Source: Glaciecola punicea ACAM 611
Lineage (GTDB): Bacteria > Pseudomonadota > Gammaproteobacteria > Enterobacterales > Alteromonadaceae
Length of the DNA: 64,000 nt
NCBI RefSeq assembly: GCF_000252165.1
Contig: NZ_BAET01000002.1
Coordinates: 62,001 to 126,000 of the forward strand
Direction of reading: 5' to 3'
The notes under the pieces were generated by a model. That model saw only the letters and a list, made by a program, of their open reading frames with translations. It was not told where the DNA came from and searched no databases. Shown here one piece after another: positions 18,886-28,646 of the stretch; position 1 is the stretch's first letter, and every line of letters starts with the position of its first letter. A program made the position numbers and the translations under genes.

Positions 18886-21054
18886 ATGGATGTTTCCCTT
18901 CTTCTTGACGAACTAAACGATAAACAGCGAGAAGCTGTAGCGGCACCCAATCAAAACATGCTCATACTCGCGGGCGCAGGCAGTGGCAAAACACGCGTGC
19001 TGGTGCATAGGATTGCATGGTTAATTGAAGTGGAGCATATATCCCCCTATGGTGTGCTAGCAGTAACTTTTACAAACAAAGCGGCAAAAGAAATGCGCTC
19101 GCGCGTTGAAAGGCTTATGGGTAATTCACTCAAAAATATGTGGATGGGTACCTTTCATGGCTTAGCGCATCGCTTGCTTAGGTTACATTATGAAGAAGCG
19201 AAACTACCGCAAAATTTCACTATCTTAGACAGCGACGATCAGTATCGTTTAGTAAAACGCCTGATAAAAGCCTTAAACTTAGACGAAAAACACTGGCCAC
19301 CCAAACAAGTGCAGTGGTTCATAAACGGTAATAAAGACGAAGGCCTTCGCGCCGCCCAAGTTGAAACCTTCGACGACCCCACGCAAAAGAAAATGCGCGA
19401 TATTTACAAGGCTTACGAAGACGCCTGCCAGCGCTCAGGCCTAGTCGACTTTGCTGAACTATTGCTGCGCTGCTATGAAACTATTCGCGACAACGAGTCA
19501 CTTAAAAAGCACTATCAAAAACGCTTTCGCTCAATATTAGTAGACGAATTCCAAGACACCAACAACATTCAGTACGCTTGGCTTAAGCTACTCACCACCA
19601 AAGACAACAACATGATGATTGTGGGCGATGACGATCAATCAATATACGGCTGGCGCGGCGCTAATGTTGAAAACATAGCGCATTTTTTGAAAGACTTTCC
19701 TAACGCCCAAACCATTCGTCTTGAACAAAACTATCGCAGTACCAGCAATATACTAAGTGCGGCAAACGCGGTTATAAACAACAACAGCGGCCGCTTAGGA
19801 AAAGAGCTGTGGACGAAGGGCGAGGAAGGCAAAAAGATCGCTCTCTACGCCGGCTTTAATGAAGTAGACGAAGCGCGCTTTATTGTGTCGCGTATTAAAG
19901 ACTTTCATGAACAAGGCGCCGCGCTGAGCGAGTGCGCCATCTTGTACCGAAACAATGCCCAGTCACGTGTGCTGGAAGAAGCCTTACTGCATCAACGCAT
20001 GGCCTATAGAATATATGGCGGACTACGATTTTTTGAACGCCAAGAAATTAAAGACGCATTAAGCTATTTACGCTTAATCAGTAACCCCGTAGACGACGCT
20101 GCGTTTGAACGGGTGGTTAACACACCCGCTCGCGGTTTAGGGGATAAAACGCTAGGCATTATTCGCCAGTTTGCGCGTGAACACGAAAAATCCATGTGGG
20201 ACGCAGGCCAAGCAATGCTTAATGAAAAACGTCTGTCGGGGCGCGCTGCAAAAGCACTGGCTAGCTTTTTTGACACCATCGACAAGCAGGCAAAAGACAC
20301 CTTCGACATGCCGCTGCACGAACAAGCCGACAGCGTCATTAAAGGCTCTGGTTTATACGCCATGTATCAAGCAGAAAAAGGCGATAAGGCGCAAGCGCGA
20401 ATAGAAAACTTACAAGAATTAGTCACCGCTGTTAAGCAGTTTGAAATACCTGACGATACCGAAGAAATGACGCCCTTAGCCGCCTTTTTAGCCCACGCTA
20501 GTTTAGAAGCCGGCGACGCCCAGGCCGATGTAGACCAAGACGCGGTGCAGCTTATGACCATTCACAGCGCAAAAGGACTCGAATTCCCCTTAGTCATATT
20601 AGCCGGCGTTGAAGAAGGTATGTTCCCTAGCAATATGAGCAATGAAGAACCCAGCCGTTTAGAAGAAGAGCGCAGGTTAGCCTACGTGGGCATGACCCGT
20701 GCTATGCAACAACTAATAATCACTTACGCAGAAACACGGCGTGTCTATGGCCAAGATAAATACCACACTATATCGCGCTTTGTGAGAGAAATTCCTGGCG
20801 ACTTCATTGAAGAAATACGCTTGCGCTCGCAGGTCGCCCAGCCTGTTTATAATCGGTTTAGCGGGCAAGCCTCGCATACTTCTTTTGTCGACAGCGGTTT
20901 TGCCTTAGGAGAACGCGTTATGCACGCCAAGTTCGGGGAAGGCACGGTGTTGAATTATGAAGGCAGCGGCGAGCATGGCCGAGTACAGGTGCATTTTGAC
21001 GATATTGGCAGTAAATGGCTTATGCTGGCATATGCTAAGTTAGAGAAATGCTAA
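18886..21054 (+). CDS. uvrD: DNA helicase II
   Basis: UvrD is the 3'-5' SF1 helicase that removes UvrBC-cut oligonucleotides in excision repair and unwinds nicked strands in mismatch repair. The 722-residue protein (E. coli 720) shows motif I AGAGSGKT at residues 29-36, motif Ia FTNKAAKEM, motif II VDEFQDTN, motif III GDDDQSIYGWRGA, motif IV RLEQNYRS, motif V VQLMTIHSAKGLEFP and motif VI RRLAYVGMTRA. The C-terminal MHAKFGEGTVLN tail is the part that binds RNA polymerase. In E. coli it follows yigB directly; here about 8 kb separates them. Confidence 0.97.
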   Translation: MDVSLLLDELNDKQREAVAAPNQNMLILAGAGSGKTRVLVHRIAWLIEVEHISPYGVLAVTFTNKAAKEMRSRVERLMGNSLKNMWMGTFHGLAHRLLRLHYEEAKLPQNFTILDSDDQYRLVKRLIKALNLDEKHWPPKQVQWFINGNKDEGLRAAQVETFDDPTQKKMRDIYKAYEDACQRSGLVDFAELLLRCYETIRDNESLKKHYQKRFRSILVDEFQDTNNIQYAWLKLLTTKDNNMMIVGDDDQSIYGWRGANVENIAHFLKDFPNAQTIRLEQNYRSTSNILSAANAVINNNSGRLGKELWTKGEEGKKIALYAGFNEVDEARFIVSRIKDFHEQGAALSECAILYRNNAQSRVLEEALLHQRMAYRIYGGLRFFERQEIKDALSYLRLISNPVDDAAFERVVNTPARGLGDKTLGIIRQFAREHEKSMWDAGQAMLNEKRLSGRAAKALASFFDTIDKQAKDTFDMPLHEQADSVIKGSGLYAMYQAEKGDKAQARIENLQELVTAVKQFEIPDDTEEMTPLAAFLAHASLEAGDAQADVDQDAVQLMTIHSAKGLEFPLVILAGVEEGMFPSNMSNEEPSRLEEERRLAYVGMTRAMQQLIITYAETRRVYGQDKYHTISRFVREIPGDFIEEIRLRSQVAQPVYNRFSGQASHTSFVDSGFALGERVMHAKFGEGTVLNYEGSGEHGRVQVHFDDIGSKWLMLAYAKLEKC

Positions 21055-21398
21055 ACGAGTTGGTGAAAGAAGGCCCCGCATATGCAAGGCCTCAACGTTT
21101 AACGTAAGATAAATTAATTTTTTTGTGCCCTTAGTCACAAGCATGGGCGGTGCAATTTCACCTACTATGATTTGCTAAAACGCGTTTAAGGTCGCACGCT
21201 CGCTCCTGATTACTTCTATTCTTTTGCATATAAAGTGAATTTTTTATAGCACTTTTACCTTACCCATCTATTTATAAATAAACGATATTTAATAGTCTTT
21301 ACGGACGCATATACAGTAATATTATGAACTGCATGTTGCTTTTCTAATTGTAGCTTTTACATCATCTTCATGGTTAACCATTTATAAGGAATGAATAC
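21055..21398. other. Intergenic region between uvrD and the RND operon
   Basis: I see no gene, repeat or convincing terminator here. A short inverted repeat (AGGCC...GGCCT near 21070-21095) lacks a T-run. The region probably carries the promoter of the RND pump. Confidence 0.4.
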
Positions 21399-22499
21399 AT
21401 GCTCCAACTTAAACGCTGGCTAATCACCATTGTTTCCCTACTGGTGATTATTGCGGGCTTGGGCTTTGTGAAATTTACGCAAATAAAAGCGGCAATGGCC
21501 TTTGGTGCGTCTTTTCCTGAAGCCAGCGAAACAGTGGAAGCAACTAAAGCACGGTGGTCTAGCTTTCAGCCGACCGTCACGGTAGTGGGCCAAGTAAGAT
21601 CTAAAGCAAGCGTTGATGTACGTAATGAAGTTGAAGGTATACTGACCACGGTAAATGTGGGATCGGCTGCTAAGGTCAACAAAGGCGACATATTAGCGCA
21701 GTTCAATGTAGACACCGAAATGGCGCAGCTAGATGCTGTGAAAGCTCAAATTGACTTAGCTAAACTTGAAGTGCAACGCTTTGCCGATTTGCTGAATGTG
21801 CGTGCATCTTCAAAAGAGCAGCTTGATCGTGCAAGCGCTCAGCTTGCCATAAATAAAGCACGTGCGCGGGCATTAGAAGCTACCATTGCTAAAAAGACCT
21901 TAATCGCGCCTTTCAGGGGATACACCAGCATTCACGATTGGAAAGTTGGTACTTACTTACCCGCTAACACTTTTTTTATAAATGTTACGGGGAAAGATAA
22001 GGCCGTGTGGGTTGACTTCAATCTGCCACAAATTTACGCTAATATTAAAGTAGGTACCTTGATAATGGTGAATGCTAAGGCATTGGCCAGCGCGCGCCCT
22101 TTACAAGACGCTAATGCTGCCACATCAGCAACCATAGTAGCGGTTAATCAACAGCTAAATACAAGTTCGCGCACACTGCAAGCCCGCGCTGAAATAGTTA
22201 GTCCGCCGCAAAACATGCGCCCCGGCGCAGTCGTATCGCTACAGCTGCCGACGGGCGATGAAAAGCCGGTTATTCCACTGCCTAACCAAGCTATTCGCTA
22301 CGACTCTTTTGGCAGCTTTGTATATGTGCTAACTAAAGACGATGAAGGCAATTATAGAGCGGCCCGCAAGCCTGTAAACGTGGTGAGTAAAGAGGCCGAT
22401 TTAAGCCACATTTCAAGCGGCGTTGAGGCCGGTGAACTAGTGGCTACCGTAGGCTCAGCTAAACTCTTTCCCAATATACTAACGTACGTTAAAGAATAA
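21399..22499 (+). CDS. RND efflux pump periplasmic adaptor (membrane fusion protein)
   Basis: The 366-residue protein has an N-terminal membrane anchor (LITIVSLLVIIAGLGFVKF, about residues 9-27), a lipoyl/barrel-sandwich hybrid domain (VDVRNEVEGILTTVNVGSAA, then KKTLIAPFRGYTSIHDWKVG), a short alpha-hairpin, and C-terminal beta domains. Such adaptors connect the inner-membrane RND transporter with an outer-membrane TolC-type channel. The TolC partner is not in the window. AAGGA precedes the ATG. The transporter gene follows after 66 bases, so the two form an operon. Substrate is unknown. Confidence 0.93.
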   Translation: MLQLKRWLITIVSLLVIIAGLGFVKFTQIKAAMAFGASFPEASETVEATKARWSSFQPTVTVVGQVRSKASVDVRNEVEGILTTVNVGSAAKVNKGDILAQFNVDTEMAQLDAVKAQIDLAKLEVQRFADLLNVRASSKEQLDRASAQLAINKARARALEATIAKKTLIAPFRGYTSIHDWKVGTYLPANTFFINVTGKDKAVWVDFNLPQIYANIKVGTLIMVNAKALASARPLQDANAATSATIVAVNQQLNTSSRTLQARAEIVSPPQNMRPGAVVSLQLPTGDEKPVIPLPNQAIRYDSFGSFVYVLTKDDEGNYRAARKPVNVVSKEADLSHISSGVEAGELVATVGSAKLFPNILTYVKE

Positions 22500-22565
22500 T
22501 CAGCATCAGAGCAATCTGTTACGCACTTTCCATACTCATCGCACAATTGTAAGCAGGCACTATAA

Positions 22566-25500
22566 GTGAATGACAAAATAAACAGCGGATCTAACACGCT
22601 AGACAAACATGAAGCCGGTGCCACTTTATTAAACACCCCTTCCAAAATGGACATTTTTAGCAAGCGCCCGGTGCTTGCTATTGTGTTCTCGCTAGTGCTT
22701 ATACTGCTTGGCATACGCGCTGCCATGAATATTTCGGTACTGCAATTTCCGCAGATCAGCAGTGCGTCTATCCAAATAACAACGCCTTATGTAGGCGCTT
22801 CAGCCGAAATTGTGCAAGGGTTTATAACCGAACCCATTGAACGGGCTGTATCGTCGGTGCCGGGCGTTGACTATATAGATTCAAACACCACACCGGGCCT
22901 GAGTTTTGTAACCGTTTGGCTTAAACTCAATGAAAACAGTTCATCCGCATTAGCGGAACTATCATCACGTATCGATCAAATTCGCTTTGAACTGCCCGAA
23001 GGCGCTGAAGACCCCGCTATTCAAGTTGTAAGAGCCGACCGTCCCTTCGCTATTTTTTACTTAACCGTAAATTATGATGAAGAAAACGCAGGTATGTCAC
23101 GCTTGGAAGTAAGCGATTACTTATCCCGAAATGTCTCGCCTACTTTGGCTTCAATACCCGGTGTTCAGCGCATTGGGCTTGAAGGCGCGCGCTCACCGGC
23201 CATGCGAATTTGGCTAGATCCACAAAAAATGGCGGCGCTTGATGTCGCTGCCGACGACGTGTCTAGCGCACTTCGCGCTAATAACTTAATTGCCACAATA
23301 GGCAACAGCGAGAACGATCAGCAGCGCATATCGTTATTAACCGACACCAGTTTAAGCAGCGTAAAAGAGTTTGAAAATTTGGTTGTGCGCGATAGCAATA
23401 ACAATCAGGTAAGAATTCGTGACATCGCCACTGTTATGTTAGGCGAAGAAGAAGGCGTCACCACCGCTCGTTTAGACAAAGAGCAAGTACTGTACATATC
23501 GGTTTGGCCCCTGCCCGGCGCGAATGAGCTTGAAATTGGCGATCGCCTATATGTAATGATAGACGAAATAAATAAAACCTTGCCTAGCGGCTTAAGCATT
23601 ACCGACGGCTTTGACGGCACTATTTATATGCGCGACTCGCTGCGCGAAATATTCATCACCCTAGCCGAAACGGTGTTGTTGGTAGGTCTAGTTGTGCTGG
23701 TAATGATGGGCTCGTTTCGTACCGCATTAGTGCCCTTAGTGACTATTCCTATTTCGATACTAGGGGCGATAGCCGCCATGTATATGGTAGGTTTTTCCCT
23801 TAATCTGTTAACCGTGTTGGCCATAGTATTGTCGGTGGGCTTGGTAGTAGACGACGCCATAGTGGTGGTAGAAAATGTGGCGCGCTACATGCGCTCAGGC
23901 ATGGGCAAAATGGAAGCGGCGCTTGCCAGCTCTCGCCAGTTACTTGCGCCTATAATAAGTATGACGATTACCTTGGCGGCTGTTTATGCGCCCATAGGCT
24001 TATTAACGGGTTTAACCGGTGCATTGTTTAAAGAGTTTGCATTTACTTTGGCAATAGCGGTCATAATTTCAGGCATAGTCGCACTAACCCTGTCTCCTAT
24101 TATGGCAGCTTATGCTAGCCCTGAAGGCGGCAAGGAAGGCAAAATAACCAAAAAGATAAATGGCTATTTTGAATCACTGCAAATATTTTACGGCAAGGTG
24201 CTTGATAAAACCATGTCGTTAAGATCGCAAATTTTAGTGGCTGGCTTTATCTTGTCTTTGCTCAGCGTACCGTTTTATCTACTCTCATTAAAAGAACTGG
24301 CGCCTACAGAGGACCAATCAAGTATAAACGTTATTATTGAGTCGGCGCCTGAGGCCTCTTTAGACTATACACTCACGCACATGAACGACGTGGTAGACAC
24401 TCTACTTGAGCTTGAAGGCGCGACAAACATGTGGCAAATAGTGAATCCTGCGGCGGGCTTTTCTGGCCTTAACTTTGTACCTGTTAACGAGCGTAGTCAA
24501 AGCGTGCAAGAAATATACTGGCAGGCCTTTGGCAGCCTGTCGCAGGTGCCCGGGGTAAAGGCATTTCCAGTGTTGGATTCGGCCTTGCCCACCGCCGGCA
24601 ACTTTTCGGTAGAACTGGTAGTACTGAGCACCGAGCCATATGCCGACATGAAAATTTACGCCGACAAAATGGTGCAAGCCGCCAACCGCTCGGGCAAATT
24701 CTTATTCGCCAGTACCGATTTAAAAATAGACCTGCCCCAAGTTCGGTTTATCTTAGATAGAGAGCGCATTGCCGATTTAGGCTTAGACTTAGCCAGCGTA
24801 AACAGGCAGCTATCTACTATGCTCTCGGGCAATTTTGTGAACCGCTACAACCAAGACGGCCGTGCCTATCGCGTAATTCCCATGCTTTCGCCTACCGAAC
24901 GCTTAAACCCTCAAGCGATTATGGATTTGCAAATTCGCATAGGCGACGCCAGCACAATACCGTTTAGCGCTATTGCTGAACTGCAAACTGAAACCGCGCC
25001 TCGAGTACTGTCTAAATTCGAGCAAAAAAATGCCTTTAGAGTGTTTGGTGAAGTAATACCCGGCACCACTAAAGAGCAAGGTCTAAGTGCCCTTGAAGAC
25101 ATAGCGGCGCAAATGCTCCCGCAAACTTATTCTATTGACTATGCGGGTGAATCAAGACAAATTAGACTACAAGGCAGCACATTAGAAGGCGTGCTGTTAA
25201 TTGCACTGGTGTTTGTATATTTTGTATTAGCGGTTCAGTTCAATAGCTTTAGAGACCCTTTGGTGGTACTGCTTGGTTCCGTGCCATTAGCACTTGCCGG
25301 GGCGATGATGTTTTCATTTTTAAACTTCACTACCATCAATATCTATTCTCAAGTAGGCTTTATAACCTTGGTAGGCCTTATTGCTAAAAATGGTATATTA
25401 ATTGTAGAGTTTGCGAACCATATGCAACGCCAAGGTCTACATAAAATAGAAGCGGTCAAAAGCGCTGCAAAAACAAGGCTAAGACCCGTACTCATGACCA

Positions 25501-25724
25501 CCGCAGCAACCGTGCTGGGTCACTTTCCCTTAGTGCTAGTGACTGGCGCAGGCGCAGAAGCGCGAAACAGTATAGGCATAATACTAGTGGCGGGTATGCT
25601 GGTAGGCACCTTTTTTACGCTAATAGTACTACCTAACGTGTATATGCTTTTAGCGTCTGACCACACTAAAGATTACGAGCGTGAACGTGATGGCGATGCA
25701 GATTTAGTAACAGTTAACTCGTAA
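22566..25724 (+). CDS. RND efflux transporter, inner-membrane permease (HAE1 type)
   Basis: This 1052-residue protein has the full RND plan: 12 membrane helices and two large periplasmic loops. It includes FPQISSASIQITTPYVGASAE after helix 1 and the proton-relay Asp pair in LVVDDAIVVVEN of helix 4. The GLIAKNGILIVEFAN segment lies in helix 10. It uses proton motive force to export drugs, lipids or similar compounds. The start is GTG at 22566. It begins 66 bases after its adaptor. The C-terminal 20 residues are acidic and hydrophilic, as usual. Identification as a class is secure, the substrate is not. Confidence 0.96.
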   Translation: MNDKINSGSNTLDKHEAGATLLNTPSKMDIFSKRPVLAIVFSLVLILLGIRAAMNISVLQFPQISSASIQITTPYVGASAEIVQGFITEPIERAVSSVPGVDYIDSNTTPGLSFVTVWLKLNENSSSALAELSSRIDQIRFELPEGAEDPAIQVVRADRPFAIFYLTVNYDEENAGMSRLEVSDYLSRNVSPTLASIPGVQRIGLEGARSPAMRIWLDPQKMAALDVAADDVSSALRANNLIATIGNSENDQQRISLLTDTSLSSVKEFENLVVRDSNNNQVRIRDIATVMLGEEEGVTTARLDKEQVLYISVWPLPGANELEIGDRLYVMIDEINKTLPSGLSITDGFDGTIYMRDSLREIFITLAETVLLVGLVVLVMMGSFRTALVPLVTIPISILGAIAAMYMVGFSLNLLTVLAIVLSVGLVVDDAIVVVENVARYMRSGMGKMEAALASSRQLLAPIISMTITLAAVYAPIGLLTGLTGALFKEFAFTLAIAVIISGIVALTLSPIMAAYASPEGGKEGKITKKINGYFESLQIFYGKVLDKTMSLRSQILVAGFILSLLSVPFYLLSLKELAPTEDQSSINVIIESAPEASLDYTLTHMNDVVDTLLELEGATNMWQIVNPAAGFSGLNFVPVNERSQSVQEIYWQAFGSLSQVPGVKAFPVLDSALPTAGNFSVELVVLSTEPYADMKIYADKMVQAANRSGKFLFASTDLKIDLPQVRFILDRERIADLGLDLASVNRQLSTMLSGNFVNRYNQDGRAYRVIPMLSPTERLNPQAIMDLQIRIGDASTIPFSAIAELQTETAPRVLSKFEQKNAFRVFGEVIPGTTKEQGLSALEDIAAQMLPQTYSIDYAGESRQIRLQGSTLEGVLLIALVFVYFVLAVQFNSFRDPLVVLLGSVPLALAGAMMFSFLNFTTINIYSQVGFITLVGLIAKNGILIVEFANHMQRQGLHKIEAVKSAAKTRLRPVLMTTAATVLGHFPLVLVTGAGAEARNSIGIILVAGMLVGTFFTLIVLPNVYMLLASDHTKDYERERDGDADLVTVNS

Positions 25725-25782
25725 CGCTGTGCGTTCGCTGGCATCGTCACATTATTATTTATTTTTAAGGAAAGTGTAGCCC

Positions 25783-26121
25783 ATGAACTTGTTTTTTGAA
25801 CGCACTCATACCCCTGGCAAAACGATTATTGTCTTTAAGCCTTATTCAATGTATCTGCTACTTATTATTTTAGCGATAATGACCGCGCTTACATTCACCC
25901 CAGCGCTAGTGGCTTATGAACATTTTGTGTCGATACTAATGCCGGTAGCTGCCGCGATTATCGCAGCACGTATTGTTCTTATGTATAAGGTGAATAAGGA
26001 AATCCAGCAGGCTATTCGCGAAGATACAGTAAAGGTTACCGGCGGCAAGTTAAGCGCGAAGAATCCGTTGACGTTTGAGATTACACAGAGCGCGCCCGTA
26101 ACACAAAAACCCGAGCTGTGA
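25783..26121 (+). CDS. Small two-helix membrane protein
   Basis: The 112-residue protein has two predicted membrane helices (about residues 22-42 and 47-67) and a hydrophilic C-terminal tail with KVTGGKLSAKNPLTFEI. No family is recognised. An AAGGAAAG ribosome-binding site lies upstream of the ATG. It starts 58 bases after the RND permease on the same strand, so it may be cotranscribed with the pump and could be an accessory subunit, which is inference only. No terminator is visible between them. Confidence 0.7.
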   Translation: MNLFFERTHTPGKTIIVFKPYSMYLLLIILAIMTALTFTPALVAYEHFVSILMPVAAAIIAARIVLMYKVNKEIQQAIREDTVKVTGGKLSAKNPLTFEITQSAPVTQKPEL

Positions 26122-26288
26122 TTTGATTTTCAAAATCTCCCTGTTTTTATCTTTAGTTTTTATCTTTAGCTCTTCTCACAGCCTGCGCTAATATTGTAGA
26201 TATGAAAAGGCTAAGAAACGCTATAAAAAGCAATGGTATAATAAGGTGTAGATTAAGCTCGTGTGGACTAGCATGTATCTCCATTGCT

Positions 26289-26774
26289 TTAGACAATGTC
26301 GCTGATTAAGTAGTTCTTTTTACGCGACCCGACTGTAAACTCGAACTCATCGTCAACAAATTTCCCCAGCAAATGCCTCCCTAGCGGCGATGATGGTGTA
26401 ATGACCATTATCGCCCTTTCTTCTACTACAAATTTTAGCCCGCCTGCTACGGGTGCTAGAAATAGAGATAATGACTTTTCATGCTCATCTTCTAAGATAA
26501 TTAATGCGCCTACCGCAATGGCGTCACCTGGTGAATAATCGCGCGCTTCAAGCGTGCGGGTTGCTTTCAAATCAGCTAGGCATTGTGCTGCGCGCTTAGC
26601 TTGACCTTCGGCTAAATAGGCTGCCTCTAGCGCGAGCGTATCGTATTTATTTTCTGCAACATTAGCTTTGTCTGTTGAGGTGGAGTATGCCCTTTTTGCT
26701 TCAGTTAAAGCTGCTTGGTAGGCTTGTTCAAGCTCCAATATTAAATGATCAATTAGGTTTTTTTTATACTGCAT
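26289..26774 (-). CDS. GreA/GreB-family C-terminal domain protein
   Basis: The 161-residue protein resembles the GreA/GreB family, which binds the RNA polymerase secondary channel. The C-terminal half (about 80-160) has the FKBP-like pattern: VGALIILEDE, then VITPSSPLGRHLLGKFVDDEFEF, comparable with the GreA segment SPxGxALLGKxxGDxV. The N-terminal half is helical (Ala/Glu/Lys-rich) but lacks the recognisable acidic tip of true Gre factors, so cleavage stimulation is doubtful. It may be an Rnk-like competitor or another secondary-channel factor. It stands alone between unrelated genes. Confidence 0.75.
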   Translation of the reverse strand: MQYKKNLIDHLILELEQAYQAALTEAKRAYSTSTDKANVAENKYDTLALEAAYLAEGQAKRAAQCLADLKATRTLEARDYSPGDAIAVGALIILEDEHEKSLSLFLAPVAGGLKFVVEERAIMVITPSSPLGRHLLGKFVDDEFEFTVGSRKKNYLISDIV

Positions 26775-27020
26775 ATGTCTGGTTGGGCTCTTGAGGCAGG
26801 AACAATTGAAAGATAGACTTGAATGTGAGTCGACTATGTCGCTAATTTAGAATCGAGTCAATGGTACTCGCTAAAAATTGACTAGACAATATAACTTATG
26901 TTTGGGGCACGGTTACGTCTGTTATCAATATAATATGGTCGAATATTTGCTAAATTACCACACTAGCGCTATGTTAGTATCTACTTTGCGAAGCGTCAAT
27001 TCAGGTAATTAAGCTCACAT

Positions 27021-27470
27021 ATGACTTCAAAAAAACAAAATGATAACGATGCTAATACAAAAGAAGACTCAGCAAAAGTCGTCGACGGGCCTGACCCAAG
27101 TGAAAAGGAGCGCTCTGTCGTTTTAGGGTTTTTTAGTATTATAGAACGAATTTTATTGTTTTTTTTAGTAATACTGACTTTGGGCGGTGTTGGCTTTGAA
27201 ATCCAGACAATATTCAAGGCTAGAACAATAATCCTTGCAGACATACTGCTCATGTTTTTATATCTAGAAGTTATTGCAATGGTAGCGGTATTTTATTCTG
27301 ATAGAAACTCGGTATTTGTATACCCCATCTTTATCGCAATAACCGCACTTGCCCGCCTAATAATCCTGCAGGGTAAAGACATGGATCCGCAAAACATTCT
27401 CTACGAAGCTGTCGCCATACTTGTTTTAGCAATTGCAATTGTTGTGTTACTAAGGATGAGAAAAAGTTAA
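27021..27470 (+). CDS. PsiE-like membrane protein
   Basis: The 149-residue protein has a hydrophilic N-terminus of about 35 residues and four membrane helices. The pattern FLYLEVIAMVAV, then FIAITALARLIIL and DPQNILYEAVAILVLA matches the phosphate-starvation-inducible PsiE family. PsiE proteins are of unknown biochemical function. The ATG at 27021 has only a weak upstream site. It is flanked by an empty stretch of about 425 bases on the right that contains a decayed frame. No regulatory pho box was recognised. Confidence 0.8.
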   Translation: MTSKKQNDNDANTKEDSAKVVDGPDPSEKERSVVLGFFSIIERILLFFLVILTLGGVGFEIQTIFKARTIILADILLMFLYLEVIAMVAVFYSDRNSVFVYPIFIAITALARLIILQGKDMDPQNILYEAVAILVLAIAIVVLLRMRKS

Positions 27471-27501
27471 AGCACCCTTTTTTAAGGAAATTACGCAATC
27501 T

Positions 27502-27648
27502 TCAAAGCGCTAATATAATCTTGGCATAGGGCCGTTCACCATAGGCTTTCTCGGCCCGCTTTTGAGCAGAGTCACTACCTTGCAATAAATCGACTGCGGC
27601 GACACCGCGAACACTGGCCCCGGTGGTACCTGCTTAGCGATGGCTCAT
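27502..27648 (-). pseudogene. Unidentified decayed coding fragment
   Basis: On the minus strand an ATG at 27648 is followed after four codons by TAA and then in the same frame by 43 open codons ending at 27502. The peptide contains AGTTGASVRGVAAVDLL and AEKAYGERPYAKI, a composition that looks like real protein. The gap between PsiE and the next gene (27471-27895) holds nothing else I can identify. I do not recognise the family. It could also be chance. Confidence 0.3.
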
Positions 27649-27895
27649 AAATACGTGAACCCATTTTACTGAGTATGGAAAGGCTAATTCAAGCGAGTGC
27701 ATCCTAAATATAACTATTAAACAGCACCGTGGTTGACAAAACACCGTGTCATTGCCCCTTTTTTATAACGCAAGCCCACTTTAAAATCTGCTATGATCTT
27801 AAAAATGTTCTTTAAAATTAACTTAATGTATAATATTTTTGACATGGAGTTAATTTTAAATTACTCTTCACGCATATTATCTAAGAGAATTTAGT

Positions 27896-28366
27896 ATGGA
27901 CATGTCATTTAAAGAAAAGAGCGCATGGATTTCATTTATTAGCACGGTCAGTATTTTTGGGTATTACTTCTATAGCATTTTCATGCTGATTGGTGAGCCG
28001 CCAGAAATAGCCAAAGAAGCTGCAAAAGATTATTTAATTCAAGCCGTTTTTTTAAGCATTGTGGTTGAAATATTTTTCCACGCAGTACTAAATGCAAGCA
28101 ATAAAAAAGAAGCCGCATTGCAAAGCGATGAGCGTGATAAAGCTTTCGAATATAAAGCTAATAGTCTTGGTTATTCAATCTTAGTGGTGGGTGTGGTTAT
28201 TACCTTAGGAAGAATAATAACGCTAGAATATAACCCCGAATTTGCGGAACAACATTCTTCGCTGCAAATTCCATTGCTAACTGCGCATATTTTAATGTTC
28301 ACATTTATATTGTCTGAAATAGTGAGATTTGGTGGGCAAATATTTTTTTATCGAAGAGGCTATTAA
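27896..28366 (+). CDS. Four-helix membrane protein paired with an XRE regulator
   Basis: The 156-residue protein has about four membrane helices (near residues 12-32, 46-66, 92-112 and 127-148) and a central cytoplasmic loop with SDERDKAFEYKANSLGYS, a pattern seen in DUF2178-like small membrane proteins. An AGAGAA site precedes the ATG. The last codon overlaps the start of a 72-residue XRE-type regulator, so the two are translationally coupled. Such membrane protein plus HTH pairs are common, and the membrane partner may be the regulated or sensing component; this is inference. Confidence 0.75.
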   Translation: MDMSFKEKSAWISFISTVSIFGYYFYSIFMLIGEPPEIAKEAAKDYLIQAVFLSIVVEIFFHAVLNASNKKEAALQSDERDKAFEYKANSLGYSILVVGVVITLGRIITLEYNPEFAEQHSSLQIPLLTAHILMFTFILSEIVRFGGQIFFYRRGY

Positions 28367-28584
28367 TGCTGACACAATTTCAGATTGTAAATCGGGTCAG
28401 AGAAAAGCGTTTTTTTGCTGATGAAATGACTCAGCAAGAACTGGCTGATCTCGTTGGCGTTACCAGGCAGACTATAATGGCTATTGAAAAAGGTAAGTAC
28501 TCACCTTCCTTAGAAGTCGCTTTTAAAATTGCAGTCGTATTTGAGTGTAGATTTGATGATGTGTTTACATATGAAATACTATAA
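28366..28584 (+). CDS. Small XRE-family transcriptional regulator
   Basis: The 72-residue protein is a single helix-turn-helix domain of the XRE/Cro type: TQQELADLVGVTRQTIMAIE followed by KGKYSPSLEVAFKIAVVF and FDDVF. This arrangement fits the YozG-like short regulators that sit beside membrane proteins. Its first base overlaps the last base of the membrane protein gene. It probably controls its own operon. No other partner is visible, and the next gene is a decayed pirin on the other strand. Confidence 0.88.
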   Translation: MLTQFQIVNRVREKRFFADEMTQQELADLVGVTRQTIMAIEKGKYSPSLEVAFKIAVVFECRFDDVFTYEIL

Positions 28585-28646
28585 GTTTTGCAAGGTAGTC
28601 AGCACCTCAGCACTTCTTAGATGTAGAGGCTTGAAACAAAAAGCGG

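Noticed and set aside
22352-22726. Minus-strand frame over the RND adaptor/permease junction
   Set aside because: It is a shadow of the two strong plus-strand genes.
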